Origin: Diadema setosum
Lineage: Eukaryota > Echinodermata > Echinoidea > Diadematoida > Diadematidae
Assembly (NCBI GenBank): GCA_033980235.1
Contig: CM067064.1
Location: 28,273,781-28,337,780 of the forward strand
Direction of reading: 5' to 3'
DNA: 64,000 nt
The notes below the pieces were generated by a model that did no database searches, was not told where the DNA came from, and was given only the letters and a program-made list of their open reading frames with translations. Below, in pieces: positions 1 to 12,325 of this stretch. Every line of letters starts with the position of its first letter. Position 1 is the stretch's first letter. The position numbers and the translations under genes were made by a program.

Positions 1-1304
1 TCCTCTGTGGAGCCGGTACCGGGCGGGGCAGTCAATGACCGAGTGACAGGACGATGTCCATTGTTTGGACTGTAGTGAGAAGATGAAAAAGACAAACAAT
101 AGTGCGATAAAAAGAGTATCTACTATTTTGATAAGAGGACAATAAAATAAAGAACAAATTCATTCACGTTTCTCCCTATTGGTTTTGGACACAAACCTTA
201 CTCAAAATGACTGTGGTATTTCAGGTTCTTGCCTTTGCCTGGAACGTGACTAACTGTGCATTGTGCTGGTCACCGACCTTAACACCACCAAAACAGCCTA
301 CTAGATACATGTTAAACTGTTTTCAAGACAGCAAAGAGAAGGTGCTTTAGAAATCTGAGTTTACCAGCACACAACAACATTACAAATGTATTCAATCATA
401 CACATACTCCAAGTAAAACTTAAATAATAAACTGATTAATTGGCATTCATTCACGTCCATGACCATCTACATTGTATCTGGATTGTTAAATTTCCTGAAG
501 CTTGTTTCAGAGCTCCTTTTTCAGCGATGAATGCACACACACAAACAAAATTAGTGGAGATTTTCTGCTCCAAATGTTCCCCTCCATCACTCCCTCTCTC
601 TCTCTAAGGGAGGGGTGTAGGAATTGGATAGGAAGAATCCCTCTGTAATAAACAAAATTTGCAACACCTGGGAAAGCAGAGCATGTGATATGCTATCTTG
701 CCACCTTTGCACTTTTTACTTCTCTTGATACATCTTTGATATGCTTGCCGGCATCAGAAAATAAATTCAATTCGTTTCGATCAACAAATTCCCCGGAAGA
801 CATTTGAAATTCTTAACTTCTGCACTTCCTGATTACATTTCCCCGCTCTGTGCTTTCCATAATGCTTCCCGTTTTCTCATCAAACTCGCTCATAGCATCA
901 TCGTCACGTACACGTAAAAGCGTTTATTAAAAAGGTGCGAAATATCCTTGCTTCCTGACAAACTTTGTTTTTTTATTTCATTATCCTTTCATCATTTCCT
1001 TGTGTTCTTTTGATTCTATGCTCCCCCTTTACCCAATGCCTTTACCACATGGCATTGCTGGGCTTTTTTCTTTACTTTTTTCCTTTTTTCTACTTCCAGC
1101 CATTAGTCGTGCATTAACTTCTGTACATTTCTCTACTCTACTGTCTTGTTCTGTCTTGTTTCTTAAAGATTTAACTCTTTTACCTCATTAGAAAAACAAC
1201 AACAATTAAATTATAACGAATTCTAACAGATACATGTACAGAAGGAGATCGGTGGTTGTTCATGGATTAGCTAATTATGATGAATAAAGCATGTCGCTCA
1301 TAGA
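1..1304. other. Unique AT-rich non-coding DNA
   Basis: No gene is recognised here. The first 60 bases are GC-richer than the rest and may be the edge of a conserved or regulatory island that continues outside the window. The remainder is AT-rich sequence with short poly-T and CT runs. The open frame at 1000-1191 is a hydrophobic translation of T-rich DNA with no recognisable domain, so I do not call it. Confidence 0.6.
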
Positions 1305-1338
1305 TACACACACAAACACACACACACACACACACACA
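1305..1338. repeat. (CA)n microsatellite
   Basis: Alternating CA/AC with one interruption (caaaca) near the start. A simple dinucleotide repeat. Confidence 0.95.
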
Positions 1339-1524
1339 TACAATGCAAAACACATCCAAAAAGACTCATCCATGTTTGCAGCTGTTCTCATCCACTTTCT
1401 TCATCTTTTCTAACCATCTCACAAGGGAATGGACAGTATAAAGACCTCTTCTCTGTCATCAGAACACTAAAAATGTTCAAGCATCAAAACCTCAAGATAT
1501 ATTTCTGGCTATCTCTTGTGAACG

Positions 1525-1616
1525 TAACCCATTGAAAATGAGTCCCAAGAATATTCGGGCAGTTGTCTGTGGGAAATGCATGTTATAGCAAAATCAGTCC
1601 GTCCTCAACAAGTTAA
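1525..1616 (+). mobile_element. TTAA foldback MITE, copy 1 (decayed)
   Basis: This is the most diverged member of the five-copy family seen also at 2828, 9521, 48539 and 59002. It keeps the internal order: a TAACCC start, a decayed central palindrome (CCCAAGAATATTCGGG), the 'gtctgtgggaaatgc' segment, 'atagcaaaatcagtccgtcctcaac', and a final TTAA. Terminal pairing is weakened (attgaaaatg against cctcaacaag), which suggests an old insertion. No coding capacity. Confidence 0.75.
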
Positions 1617-1668
1617 ACACAAGGTCCACTCAGACATGTCCTTGCATATACTCTCCCCATCTCATACA

Positions 1669-1906
1669 CCCCCCCCCCCCGACAATGACAAAAACATATA
1701 CAATAGACTGTTTCTGTAATCTATTACAATTCCTGGATGTTTTTTTTCCTACAGCCCAATTACAAACTATTTCATTCACCTGCTCCTTCTAATTAAGTTC
1801 TTCACACAGGAATTCACTTAGTTATTGGTAGGTACGGTAAGCCCTCAAGAAGCTTTGGGCTAGTTAAGGGCAAGAACCGAGATGGTCTAATTTGGGGGGG
1901 GGGGGG
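1669..1906. repeat. Poly-C and poly-G tracts
   Basis: A 12-base C run at 1669-1680 and a 13-base G run at 1894-1906, about 215 bases apart on the same strand. They are part of a window-wide series of G/C homopolymers. Confidence 0.9.
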
Positions 1907-2388
1907 CAAAAACAATGTCAGACCAAAAGAATTGAAAAATTAAAGCCATGCGATGCATCCTTCTTCCCCATTCCCTATTCCCAAAATCACTCCTTTCTCC
2001 GTTCATGCCATTATCGTGTTGCCGGTCACAGCAACATCAGCCTCTCCTATTAAACAGTCCAGGAGAGGGGGGAAAAAAAGCCCCACTCGACACCAAAACA
2101 CAGCAATGCAAGGGTTGGTATTGATTCCTAAATGCATCTCTCTCGTTGCTTGGGGGTCCCCCTTGAGGCGGCCCGCGGGTAAATCATCACAAGTGAATGG
2201 GGACGATATGGATTGCTTTCTGCCTCCTATCAACCAATTTGTATTTGTTTCTCCCACCCCATCCCCATCCTTCTACCGCATCAAGTGCTGACCTGTATCT
2301 ATGCTTTCTTTGCTTTACACAATTATGCAGCTGGGCAGTCATATTGCTTTTATATGTATATGGATATCTACCTCTCTATTTTCCTCTT

Positions 2389-2390
2389 TA

Positions 2391-2432
<42 letters not shown>
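2389..2432. repeat. (CTAT)n microsatellite
   Basis: TC-rich lead-in followed by about ten CTAT/TCTA units. It generates the tyrosine/isoleucine/serine-rich open frames at 2197-2607, which are artefacts. Confidence 0.95.
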
Positions 2433-2433
<1 letters not shown>

Positions 2434-2827
2434 TATATCTGTTCATCTATTTACTTACCAATTTATATCTCAATCAACATATTGCATGCATGCCAACATA
2501 AGTTGATTTCCTCCATTAGAAAAAAAAAAAAAAACTACACAAACCCAAACTTACATGCTCAGTACTTACATACTCACATACTTCAAAACTGGCATTATAA
2601 TGCTTGAAATGCTATTGAAAGTAGGCAAGACACTCCATCCAAGGCATGTTTTTATTAAGACTTTACGATTATCTGTCAAATTACACACTATTTCACCAAA
2701 AGATATGTCATTGATTATGCTTCCACAAGAACAGTAACCCTCTGTTGAACTGAGCTAGTTTGTTTGTGAACAAATTTTGTTGCTGATTATAGGCTTGGAC
2801 TTTTAACATCTTAAAGGCCTACAGTCC

Positions 2828-2920
2828 TTAACCTGTTCTCAAAAGGTCCCGAGTATACTCGGGCAGGTGTCTATCGGAAATGTGTGTTGTAACAAAATCA
2901 GTCAGTCCTCAATGGGATAA
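2828..2920 (+). mobile_element. TTAA foldback MITE, copy 2
   Basis: Same family as 48539-48619 and 59002-59094. The central palindrome CCCGAGTATACTCGGG is perfect at 2848-2863. It is followed by 'gcaggtgtctatcggaaatgtgtg' in two conserved blocks and 'cagtcctcaatggg'. The left terminus starts TTAACC. The right terminus has decayed to GGGATAA, so the second TTAA is mutated. Confidence 0.85.
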
Positions 2921-3982
2921 AAGTGTCTATCTATATTGATATTAACTTAACAGTTTGCTTTCAAAAAATATAATGATATTTGTTAACAGGGTAATATGAT
3001 TCATCTTTTCTAAAAATCTGATTTTTCTTTTAATGCTCTTCGCTTCAATGCAATTCTTTCTCATAGCTCTGACAAGACAGTGAAACATATTAAGCCATTG
3101 CTTCCAAGAATAGTGTGGCCTGTATGATTCCTGTGACATATTACCACATCTTGGACATATTGCAAAAGCAGGTTTAACTTTCGCCGGTTCAATTTCATTT
3201 ACACAATATGTAGCAAGGGACGGTTAAAACAAGAGTACAGTAAAAGAGAAACAAGATTTAATATATAAAGTGAGGGAGGTGAAGCATTTGAGAGAAAAAG
3301 TGATAAATTTTTCATTAATTCCTCCTTTGAGAGCGCTTCACCATATCAGGTTTGCTCATTTCTCGCGATTGCCATGAATTCTTATACGGCACACCCGAAA
3401 TATGAAGTGGGCGTGAAACTTGACTCCGTTTCTCGATATCAAACACATACGTTGGCATCTTCGGTTCTCTTAAATACTGTAAGAGAATGCTGACTTTAGA
3501 AGCGATCTGCAGCGAGTCCCACACAGTGTTTGGTTCATGGTCCTTACAAAATTCATTCAATAAATGGGGGGGGGGGGGAATGGGATAAACTGTGGAATGA
3601 CCTACTATTAAAAGTCAGAACATCCTACATTATGCTCAGTCTTTTGAATAAAGACTCAAGACACATTTTTTTTTTTCCTTCATTTACTTATGCATTACAG
3701 GGCCGGCAGAGCGTTTTCAAAGGGGGGGGGGGGCCCATTTCTCGGTTTTATGAGCTCACAAGCAAAAAAAAATGAAAATAAAATAAAAGGCCTTCAGCGC
3801 AACTTTTGGTGCCACTTCCAGGTTTCTTCATCTGACAAGCAAAAAAAGAAAAAGAAAAAAAAAGCCCCCCCCCCCCCCTGGCTCCGCATAGTCAAGTATA
3901 TCAGAAGCTCTTGCAGCACAGAAGAAATTTATGTAAATAGCTTTTGCACTTTATACATTTCTATCATCTTTATTATTCTTGT
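2921..3982. other. Unique AT-rich DNA with G/C homopolymers
   Basis: No gene recognised. Contains poly-G runs near 3567-3578 and 3722-3732 and a poly-C run near 3874-3887, separated by A-rich sequence. A GC-richer stretch at about 3330-3540 has no recognisable reading frame. Confidence 0.55.
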
Positions 3983-3992
3983 TATAATTATA

Positions 3993-4024
<32 letters not shown>

Positions 4025-4037
4025 CATTATCATTATC

Positions 4038-4069
<32 letters not shown>

Positions 4070-4122
4070 CATCATCATCATCACCATTAACATCATAATC
4101 ATCATCATCATTATTATTACAT
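3983..4122. repeat. (ATTATC)n / (ATC)n microsatellite
   Basis: A long, nearly perfect hexanucleotide array (ATTATC, roughly 3996-4068) grading into ATT and ATC trinucleotide repeats. Every frame is open over part of it, giving poly-Ile, poly-Met/Ile and Asn-Asp translations that are artefacts. Confidence 0.95.
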
Positions 4123-7100
4123 ATTTCACTTAACATTCCGTACAAATGTGCCTAGCTACAACAAAACATCAGGAAGTGTGCTTAACACAGTTTATTATTT
4201 CCAAAGGAAGACATTTGAACTATATATCACAAATATTATACCACTGAGTAGATTCTGTTTGTTTGTTTGTTTGTGTCTGTCTGCATCAATGTGTGTAAGA
4301 AGAGTGGAGAGGAGGTATGGAAAAAAAAAATAAGTGAAGGGACAGAATACCACAAGCTTGGATTTTTTCTTGGAACCCAGGCACTCCATCTCCGTTCCAT
4401 CATCAACACCATATAATCAATAGATAACACCTGCTCCTATGCTCACTTCCTGGTGGTCAGCTTTAACCCGCTCAGTACCCCCCATCTTCAAATGCCATTG
4501 ACATTGTACAGAGATGTGCTGCTGATGGAACTGAAAGACTTACAAGGTTGAAAAGCTTAATCACCCTTAACACCGTACACAATGTGAATGCCAGGTTAAC
4601 GGGTGCCTGAAAGAATAGTTCAGATCAATTGACTGGAATCAACGGTCCTGGGGATATATTGCGGCTAATATCATCACCATCTAATCTCTAAATTAGCACC
4701 TCTGAATTTTACAATGCAAAACAGACTGCAAAAAGATTAGATTAAAATGGTTGAATTGATATATTTTGAATATATCATAATGAAATTTAAAGGAAAAATT
4801 ACCAAAATAATCTTGGAAAATTATTGGATTATTTGCCAATAAAGCATAAACGTACATGCTCATAAGAAGAGTTTTTGCATTCCTTCTTTCACAACTACAC
4901 TCTCTATCCCACCCCCCCCCCCCCCACCACCATCACCACCACCACTACCATCCCCACAGAACTGTTCAACAAAGCAACCGGTAGCCGAATCCCACTGCTA
5001 ACTTCAAATGCTGATCACTCATTAAATAGGATTTACTTCTCCGAGCTTCCCGAGGGTATACATCGTGCATATCAATCAGCTATTTTAATACGGACTGTCC
5101 CGGGACCGTGCAATCCTATACCCGCTTCCCGGTGCCGAGTTTCCGTACATCCAGGAACCCCGTTCCACGAAACTATGTCGCCCATGTTTGCATCTATGCA
5201 GGAAATCCAGCAGGCTTTTTACTTCTTCTTCTTTTTTTCCGTAATGAGAGGTATCCGGTCACACAGAAGCTTCCTGAAGACGAATTTTACGTATCGTTGT
5301 AAGTGGTCGTCTCCCATGGAACAATTTTATATCATCCCATGATATGTCTAGAGATCTTTTGCTTCCTAACTCCTTCTACTATTCCATCTCTCTTCTTCCT
5401 TTCTCCACTCTACAGCTGTATCTATCCTAGTCAAAGAAAAGCTGATGTAACATCACCTATTTTGTAACAGAAAAAAAAAAAAAATACTAAAAACCCTTTC
5501 ATGTGAAACCCCATGCTGCATTAATTCTAATAGAGTCGATTCACGCAAACAGAATGGTTAAAGTTTCATTAGGATCTGGATGTGAAATTAAAAAAAAAAA
5601 GAGTCTAGACTAAAATGTAAAAGTTTCTCATGATTTTACCAGATAATGATATAGATTGCATCAGTATTTTAATACTGTACTCTGTCAAATGACTAAAGCA
5701 ATATGTATCATTCATCTTGCTACTTTCAATTATACAACTTGATATGGTGTCTTGTACTTTCCTCATAAATCATTGTTCTACAGTTGAATAGAATACGAGT
5801 GCTGACCTTCATTTGGTCTCTACATTTTTATTAAAAAAGGAAGAAGTAATAAACATGTCCTTTAAATAGTACTTGGAAGTAGAATCAGCATCATTACCAA
5901 GAACGATTACGGACGGATGGAAAATCTGAAAACATAATGCCTCCGGCGACACTTCATGGCAAAGGCATAAAAACTGGTGAAGGCACCTTTTCTCACCCTC
6001 CAGTCTTCCCCGATCTCAGACAAGATTGAGGCAGGGCCTTACACACACTGCCATTGTGCTATTTTCAGTTCTCTGGGAATATTCATAGATTTCCACAAAA
6101 TACACCCTACAATGTTGGTCCAGGGGAATAAGAGATCATCGGCAAACAGGTTGGGATGGATTCATGTCCGCACCCTGTTTGCCCCGAGGAGGTCATGCTA
6201 GCTTTCATGCTTCATTTTTGCCCTACCAGAAGGAAATTGATATAAACTGTAGTGCCATATATTTCACAAGGTTTTTCACTTTCTTAAGTCGGGTGCTATT
6301 TGCGAATTTTGCGAGTCTGGTGCTTTTTGCAAATTTAATGACACATGAAATTATCAACTCTGATCTCGACATGAATGCAATGTGTAAGAGCCCCATACAT
6401 TTCTCCGTTCATTATTGTACTCCATGATAGTGAATTTAACCACTTAAAAAAAAATTGTTGAGAAGTCCCAATTTGCGAAAACTTAGGACTCGGAATATAT
6501 ATGGTGCAGACACTATACTAATTGTTTCATGTCTCTGAAAAAATACTCAGACTGACATTCTTTCCCTTTCTCTGAGAGACAAATGTACAAATGTGTAACA
6601 CTAGAATTCTATTTTATGTCTGCATTGAAACATCACGCTTTCTATTACACATCGCCGTTTCACATTTTAAAAATTTATATATATAGCAAAGTGGTACAAA
6701 TGTAGTTACAAATTTCTGCTTTGTCAGCAGTGCCATGAATTGTCATAAGATATAGCATGCACCGCATGGCTAAGGCTGGCTTCTGAAAGTGAAAGCACTC
6801 CTCAATTATCATTTTGTCTCTTTCTTACTTTGTCTCACCATTATCGCTTCACCTCCGGCATACCATGTAATGCCATTCTAATCTCAATGTCCCCGTCTCA
6901 TTACAGATATGATAAATAGGTCCTCAAAACAGTAACTATTTCTGCTGGAATCAAGAAAATTTCTATACTAAACCCCTTCTAAATACAAAGCATATAACTG
7001 ACCTTGGAAATGAGGGCAGTTCCCTATGAGAGAAGGTAATTGTATAATTTCTGCCCTTTAAAAACGAACACAGAGAAGAAATGCTCAAGCAGAACAGAAA

Positions 7101-8850
7101 CGGAACAAACGTCGTGAAGAGGGGATCGGCAACTTTTGATGACCTGTCCCGCATTCCCCTGCAGGCGTTGGGCAGCGCATATTCGATGATGAACAAACAA
7201 GTTTACCGCCAGGCATCTTGATTCGCGCTTAATCTGTAATCACGACAGCTTGGAATATTTCTCAGCCGCGGAGAAAGAAATGAAAGGGGACGAGAGGGAA
7301 AAAAAAAGAGGACGAAGGAAGACAAATACAAACACCAAAGACACCAATGGAAAATGGCAGCGGAATCTACAGTCACTTTTCTCAAATCCCCCCTTGCCAT
7401 ATTTCCTCTTCGCACAAAGTCAATTCATTCATGATTCAGGAAGTCTTTCAACCTCAAGCATGCCAGGATGGAGTAACTTTCAGTCCTGCTCTGTTAGATA
7501 AAAAAAGAAAAACAAAAGAAAACAACAACGGAGGGACAGGAAGCGCAAATGGCGACAGATTCAAAGCCGATTATCCCCGGACTCCTCTTCAATTTCACCT
7601 CCAAAATGTCAATTTTATTTAGCACGTGGTCACTGTAGCCTCAGACTAAATCCACATTCCTCTAGAATTTCCCCCTTTCCCACCGAAAGCCATCCCCCCA
7701 TCCGGAGAAGAAATCTAGGTTACAAGAATGCACAAAGAAACAAATGGAGATGCACTGTTTTTCTATACACATTATTAATTACAACGGCTGACCTGGCTAC
7801 ACCTGTAAACATATACTACTGTTCTTGGTAAGAGTATATTCTCTGGAAATGATATGCTTTTTTTTTTTTTTATAACTCAGGTGGGAATCAATGCACAAGT
7901 CGATCACACGTGTTCATGTTCTTAGTAGAAAGCAAAATTTGCAGCTTGTGAGTAGGGATTCCTGTAGTCGTAAATGAAACCTTTTCAAAAGCAGCTAAGG
8001 AAATATCAATTTCATGATGATATGATTCTTCACAACAATTTGCAGGTCACTTCCTTGACTGACATATAATTGGTCTTAAAACTCCTAAGTAATCTTTATT
8101 AATTTCAGTCAACTTGTTTTATGTAGGCTGAATACCCCCTTTACATAATATCATCAGCTGAGAGCCTGAAGAGCATTATCGCAATTTTTGGGGTATTGAA
8201 TTATTGGTATCACATTGTTGAGCTTGATTTCCTCAACATTATGGTGTCATATTTGAATAATTTTCACTTTTAGTAAATGTTAAAAATCAAAACCACAAGG
8301 GTGCTATTTTAATCTATAAAACATGAAACTGATTGTTTAATTCTGATTTATGCTGAAATCGAGAATAGTATGCAATAGTGCCCTTTTGGTTCTCAGCTTA
8401 CAATATGTTTTATTATCAAAAGATGAACAAGGAGAGGAAGAGAAGGAAAAAATGAAACAAAAAGAGGAAGACTGTAAAGGAAGAGACAAAGATAAAGAGA
8501 AGAGAATATATGAAAAAGTAAAAATATGTATTTACAAAAGATCGAATAAAAGAATATAAACATATGAAGAGAAAGGAAAAGGAGTCAATGAGATAAAGGC
8601 TTAGGAAGATACAAAAAGACTTTGGGAAGAGCAAATAGAAGACAGAAGTACACAGATAACGGAAGCGAGAAGAAGAAGTGCAATCGAAGAAGGTCTCATC
8701 TCCGGCTCCTTATGCCATCATTGCCCTATTGGCAGGAAGTACTGCTCACTTGATTATGTAAGATCCTGCCCCCCTTCTACCCATCTCACCCCTATCTCCC
8801 TCCCATTAACCTATATTCCTCCTTGCTGATGTCGTCAAGGAGATGATAGC
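4123..8850. other. Unique AT-rich non-coding DNA
   Basis: I recognise no gene or RNA here. Minor low-complexity pieces are a poly-C run (about 4910-4926) followed by CCA/ACC repeats, a poly-T run (7858-7871) and an A/G-rich purine tract (8410-8660). The 155-aa frame at 4875-5342 starts in the poly-C/CCA tract and has no domain. GC-richer patches at about 5035-5180 and 7100-7260 are complex sequence that could be conserved, but I see no specific function. Confidence 0.5.
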
Positions 8851-8956
8851 AGAGAGAAAGAGATCGAGAGAGAAGAGGGAGAGAGGAGAGAGAGAACGAG
8901 GGGGAGAGATTGATAGATAGAGAGAGAGAGAGAGAAAGAAAGAGAGAGGGAGATGA
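8851..8956. repeat. (GA)n purine tract
   Basis: About 105 bases almost entirely of G and A on the plus strand, with a short GATAGATA interruption. A polypurine/polypyrimidine mirror tract of this kind can in principle form triplex DNA. Confidence 0.95.
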
Positions 8957-8993
8957 AGATCAAGCCTTCATCACTCAAACTTCCAAGGCCATA

Positions 8994-9039
8994 GCAACGA
9001 GATGGCCTGCTCCTTGGCAACAAGATGGCTTGCTCCTTC
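8994..9039. repeat. 23-bp tandem duplication
   Basis: Two adjacent 23-base units (8994-9016 and 9017-9039) that differ at three positions, each containing GCAAC-AGATGG-TGCTCCTT. They lie directly downstream of the GA tract. A single duplication event is the simplest explanation. Confidence 0.85.
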
Positions 9040-9520
9040 CCGGAGTCCAGTCTCCTCCGTCCGTCTCCATCCTCAGTCTAAAGACACAAGTCGTTACTCT
9101 CAATTGATTTCTCGAGATGATGCCCCCCAGGAGGGATGGAGACTTGGGGAAGACCACCGGAGGGGTGCCTTCAAACTTTTTTTTTTTGTCCTCTTCTTCC
9201 TCCCCAGTATACTCTTGAGTGACAAGCTGGCTCGTGACAAGGTTTGGTTTTCGACAATCGTTTTTGCCCCCCTTGGTCTCCCCCCCCCCCCCCCTCATTG
9301 GTTCGTTCGAGCGAATGATGATCATTTGCCTGCCGTTGATGCAGACGTGTTGCTGCATATCGATCTAGACATTTTATCGATGAGAAAATTGTGGCTTTAT
9401 CAATGTCCCTTCATCACATTAAGTAGAAAAAGAGTGCAAAGACACATAGGAGCATTTCAAAGGGGAAAAGGGGGTATAAGAAGAGTTCGGCATGATGCTG
9501 AGTCCAGATAAACAGGGCCT
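9040..9520. other. GC-richer complex DNA with homopolymers
   Basis: Open for 169 codons on the plus strand (9002-9511). That frame passes through the 23-bp duplication, a poly-T tract (about 9178-9187) and a poly-C tract (about 9280-9294), and it shows no domain. I read it as non-coding. The sequence between the homopolymers is of high complexity. Confidence 0.45.
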
Positions 9521-9618
9521 TTAACCCGCTGAGGACAAGACCCAAGTATACTCAGGCAGGTGTCTACAGGAAATGTGTGTTGTAGCAATATAATATCAAA
9601 CTGTCCTCAACGGGTTAA
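9521..9618 (+). mobile_element. TTAA foldback MITE, copy 3
   Basis: Begins TTAACCCGCTGAGGAC and ends GTCCTCAACGGGTTAA, so both TTAA ends are preserved and the terminal repeat pairs over 15 of 16 positions. The central palindrome has mutated to CCCAAGTATACTCAGG (9541-9556). The interior block 'gcaggtgtctacaggaaatg' is in the same order as copies 2 and 5. Confidence 0.88.
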
Positions 9619-12164
9619 ACTGGCAACTAAAACTTGAGGTTTCTATTATATTCCAGACTTGCCTTGGAATGGATAGGTAATGACTTGACAAAAAAACATG
9701 AAAGTATGAGTAAAAAGGACACCTCATTTTTGTGGGGGAGAGGGAAATAATTCAGCAATGATATCCCTTTCCAAAAACAAAATACAATGACTGCTATGTC
9801 ATAAAATTTTCTCCAAGTTTTCCATAAACCAGTTCCCCTACCAATCCTCATTATCCCTCTCTTCCCCAGCTATTAAACTTGCATATACCAAACCACATGG
9901 TGATGTATAGGGCTACAAAAATTGCAAGGATACTTAGAGTGCTCACTACTGGCAAACTATCGTTGTCTGCCAGAAAAGAGACAAGTCCCCCTTTTTTTTC
10001 GCTCTCTCTTCCGCAGAGGACACTTCTGGTATCATTGTCTGTCTGTATTGCAGTTGTCGTATTGCATTTCATCCTAAGTGTTTTTCAGCAAATTTGCACA
10101 TCTTGTGTTTCTTTTCCCTGCTCTGCAATATACGCTGAATGGAATCATGCTCAGACTGGAAGTGGGTTGGTTCAAGTTCCAGCTGTGGAACTGACACTAC
10201 ATCATATTTCTTGCATGTGTGTTTGTGTTTGTGTGACTGTGTGTTTTATCTATACCACTTTTTCACTTGCGAGTGTGTCTATTTGTTGTGCCTGTCTTGG
10301 TTTCCCCCTTCCTCATGAAGGAGGTAGGAAGTATAAATGATTGACTGGACTCACCATCACAAACTGCAAAGCACAGATGGAGATGGCATTTCGCACACTG
10401 CAAGTTATCTAGCTTAGGATGAAATATATAAGTATATTCCTTTGAATATTCTTCTGTGAAACTTCTGTTAAAAATCAATACAAACAGATAAGATGAAATA
10501 CTTTCCTCCTTTAAAAGAATACAAATTTACTATCTGTCTAAATGGCTTGCCTCATCTTTTTGTGAAAAGAAAGGAATTTGATGATTACTACATTTTGTTC
10601 CTTTATTTTTATATATTTATCTTTTTTTCTGGGGGGAGGGGAAGGTGACAGTTGTCTTCTATTGTGTCGATTTGACAAAGTTTATGATGTGGACAGGTCA
10701 CTGATACTATTTCACTGTCACGGTATTGCTAGCTACAAGCTACAAATAAGCGATTTTACAACATTCTGCTTGGATGAGTATTAAACATGGATAGGTGATG
10801 CTTCTTCACTGAGTCTTTGAAGTCTTGTGAGCACGCGAACATTTTGTGAAGGACGTAAATGTCAGAAAAATGGGAAAGTCTAACATTTCAAAGAGTTTTT
10901 CTCTGAATGTATTCCGACAATGGAGCCGAAAACCATTCTTGCACAGTGCGTGTGTAGTTCTCACAATGTGTGCGCGAAGGTGTCATGTTTACCATTCATA
11001 AACTATGCAAGTTCAATCTTTGTTTGAGCATGCTCGATAAGTTCAACACATTGTTATGTCAGGCAAGCTCATGCATTATGTCACTTTGAAAACAAGTAAA
11101 AAGTACTTAACCAACTGAGAAAAAAAAAAGGTCATTTGTACCAATGTGAACACGAGCAAACGGCAAACTGGCTTGTTTGGTATTCACATCACGATTAAGT
11201 ACGCAAATCCACCCCAATTCACCATCGAGAAATTCACTGCAGTGGGAATCTCTTGTTTGGAGAACCTTCTTTTTTTCTTTTTTCTTTTTTTTTTTTTTTT
11301 TTTTGGTCTGCTGATGGCATTGGCATTTCTCAACGAGGTCCGAGGGTATCAAGTGACTGGCAATTTCTCATCCCAAGTCGTCCAGAGGGGAAAGAATGGC
11401 TGAATGATTGGTCCCACCGTGGAATGAAATCCATTTTTTCCCTTCCATCTTTGCTTCTCCCCAAATGCTAGCAAAGGTTCTCACTGACCAATGCCTTCTT
11501 GGACCTCGGAGCATTGAGCTAAATGCCATAAAGTAGCTACAGAGGAAAGTTTACATTTTCCTTCTTTAACCACCCCCCCCCCCTCACCTACACACACAAA
11601 GACAAACACACACTCCTAAGCTTATATAGTAACTGTAGCATGCTTGGTGATACTATTTAGCATTAAGTGGGGGCAGTGCACAGAATTAATCAAAACTTTT
11701 CTAAGATGATTCACTGCTCTCATATGTATTGTCTGATTTTCCTCAAACTCTCATCACATGTTTTACTAATATTTCAGCTTCTAGTGTCATCATAGCAAGA
11801 TCAAAATAGCTTTCACCAAAATGCGGCTCGATGTCAAAATTCTTGTGTAAGTGATGGCAACTGCACTTCTATCAGATTGATATCCAGGACAACTGTAAAG
11901 TCTTGCCACAGCTTGCAACAAGTGACACACAGAATGCCACACAAGTAGAACTAAAAAAACAAAAAACAAACAAACCCAGATGACATGTACAGACAGCTCT
12001 TCCCTTTACATTTGGACTGGACAGGATGATGGTTTTTGGAGAATTTGTACCCTCGAAAAACTACAAGCATTATGTCTTGAACTTGCAGGGACATTGTAAG
12101 ACAGAAAAAACAATGTTCTATTAAATGTATTTGTTAGGATTATTGAACATGGCCACTATGGAAG
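9619..12164. other. Unique non-coding DNA
   Basis: No gene recognised. Contains a TG-rich patch (about 10214-10245), a poly-T tract (about 11270-11304) and a poly-C run (11572-11583). The 153-aa open frame at 9879-10340 has no recognisable domain and is interrupted by T-rich and TG-rich simple sequence. The segment at about 11160-11260 is complex unique DNA of unknown role. Confidence 0.5.
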
Positions 12165-12325
12165 CAAGTTACTACTGGACCGATGGCACTGAATTCCCTC
12201 TGAAGGACTAGGCAATGGGGATTGAGGGCCTTGCCCGGGGGTAAACCCACAACAGCCAAGGGACTCAGACCAGGAACATCAAGATCAAAAGACCGTGGGC
12301 TGAACCACTGAGTAACAAAAGCTTC
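12165..12325 (-). mobile_element. tRNA-derived SINE fragment
   Basis: Read on the minus strand, the start resembles a tRNA. An A-box-like ACTCAGTGGTTCAGCC is followed about 33 bases later by a B-box-like GGTCTGAGTCC (consensus GGTTCRANNCC), with an anticodon-arm-like CTTTTGATCT between them. Downstream lies a non-tRNA body containing 'ccccattgcctagtccttcag'. The cloverleaf is not intact (no clear acceptor stem, mutated B box), so this is a SINE remnant rather than a tRNA gene. Sea urchins are known to carry tRNA-derived SINEs. Assignment to a named family needs a repeat-library comparison. Confidence 0.62.

Noticed and set aside
3690..4133. 147-codon frame with poly-Ile tail
   Set aside because: Built from poly-G, poly-A, poly-C and an ATTATC hexanucleotide array.
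4465..4605. TTAACCCGCT start with a later TTAACGGGT, resembling the TTAA foldback MITE
   Set aside because: The second motif is in the wrong orientation (CGGGTTAA would be needed) and none of the interior blocks or the core palindrome is present.
9002..9511. 169-codon open frame
   Set aside because: Passes through a 23-bp duplication, a poly-T run (poly-Phe) and a poly-C run (poly-Pro), with no domain.
12245..12325. Intact tRNA gene on the minus strand
   Set aside because: A- and B-box-like words exist, but the acceptor and other stems do not pair and a SINE-like body follows, so it is recorded as a SINE remnant.
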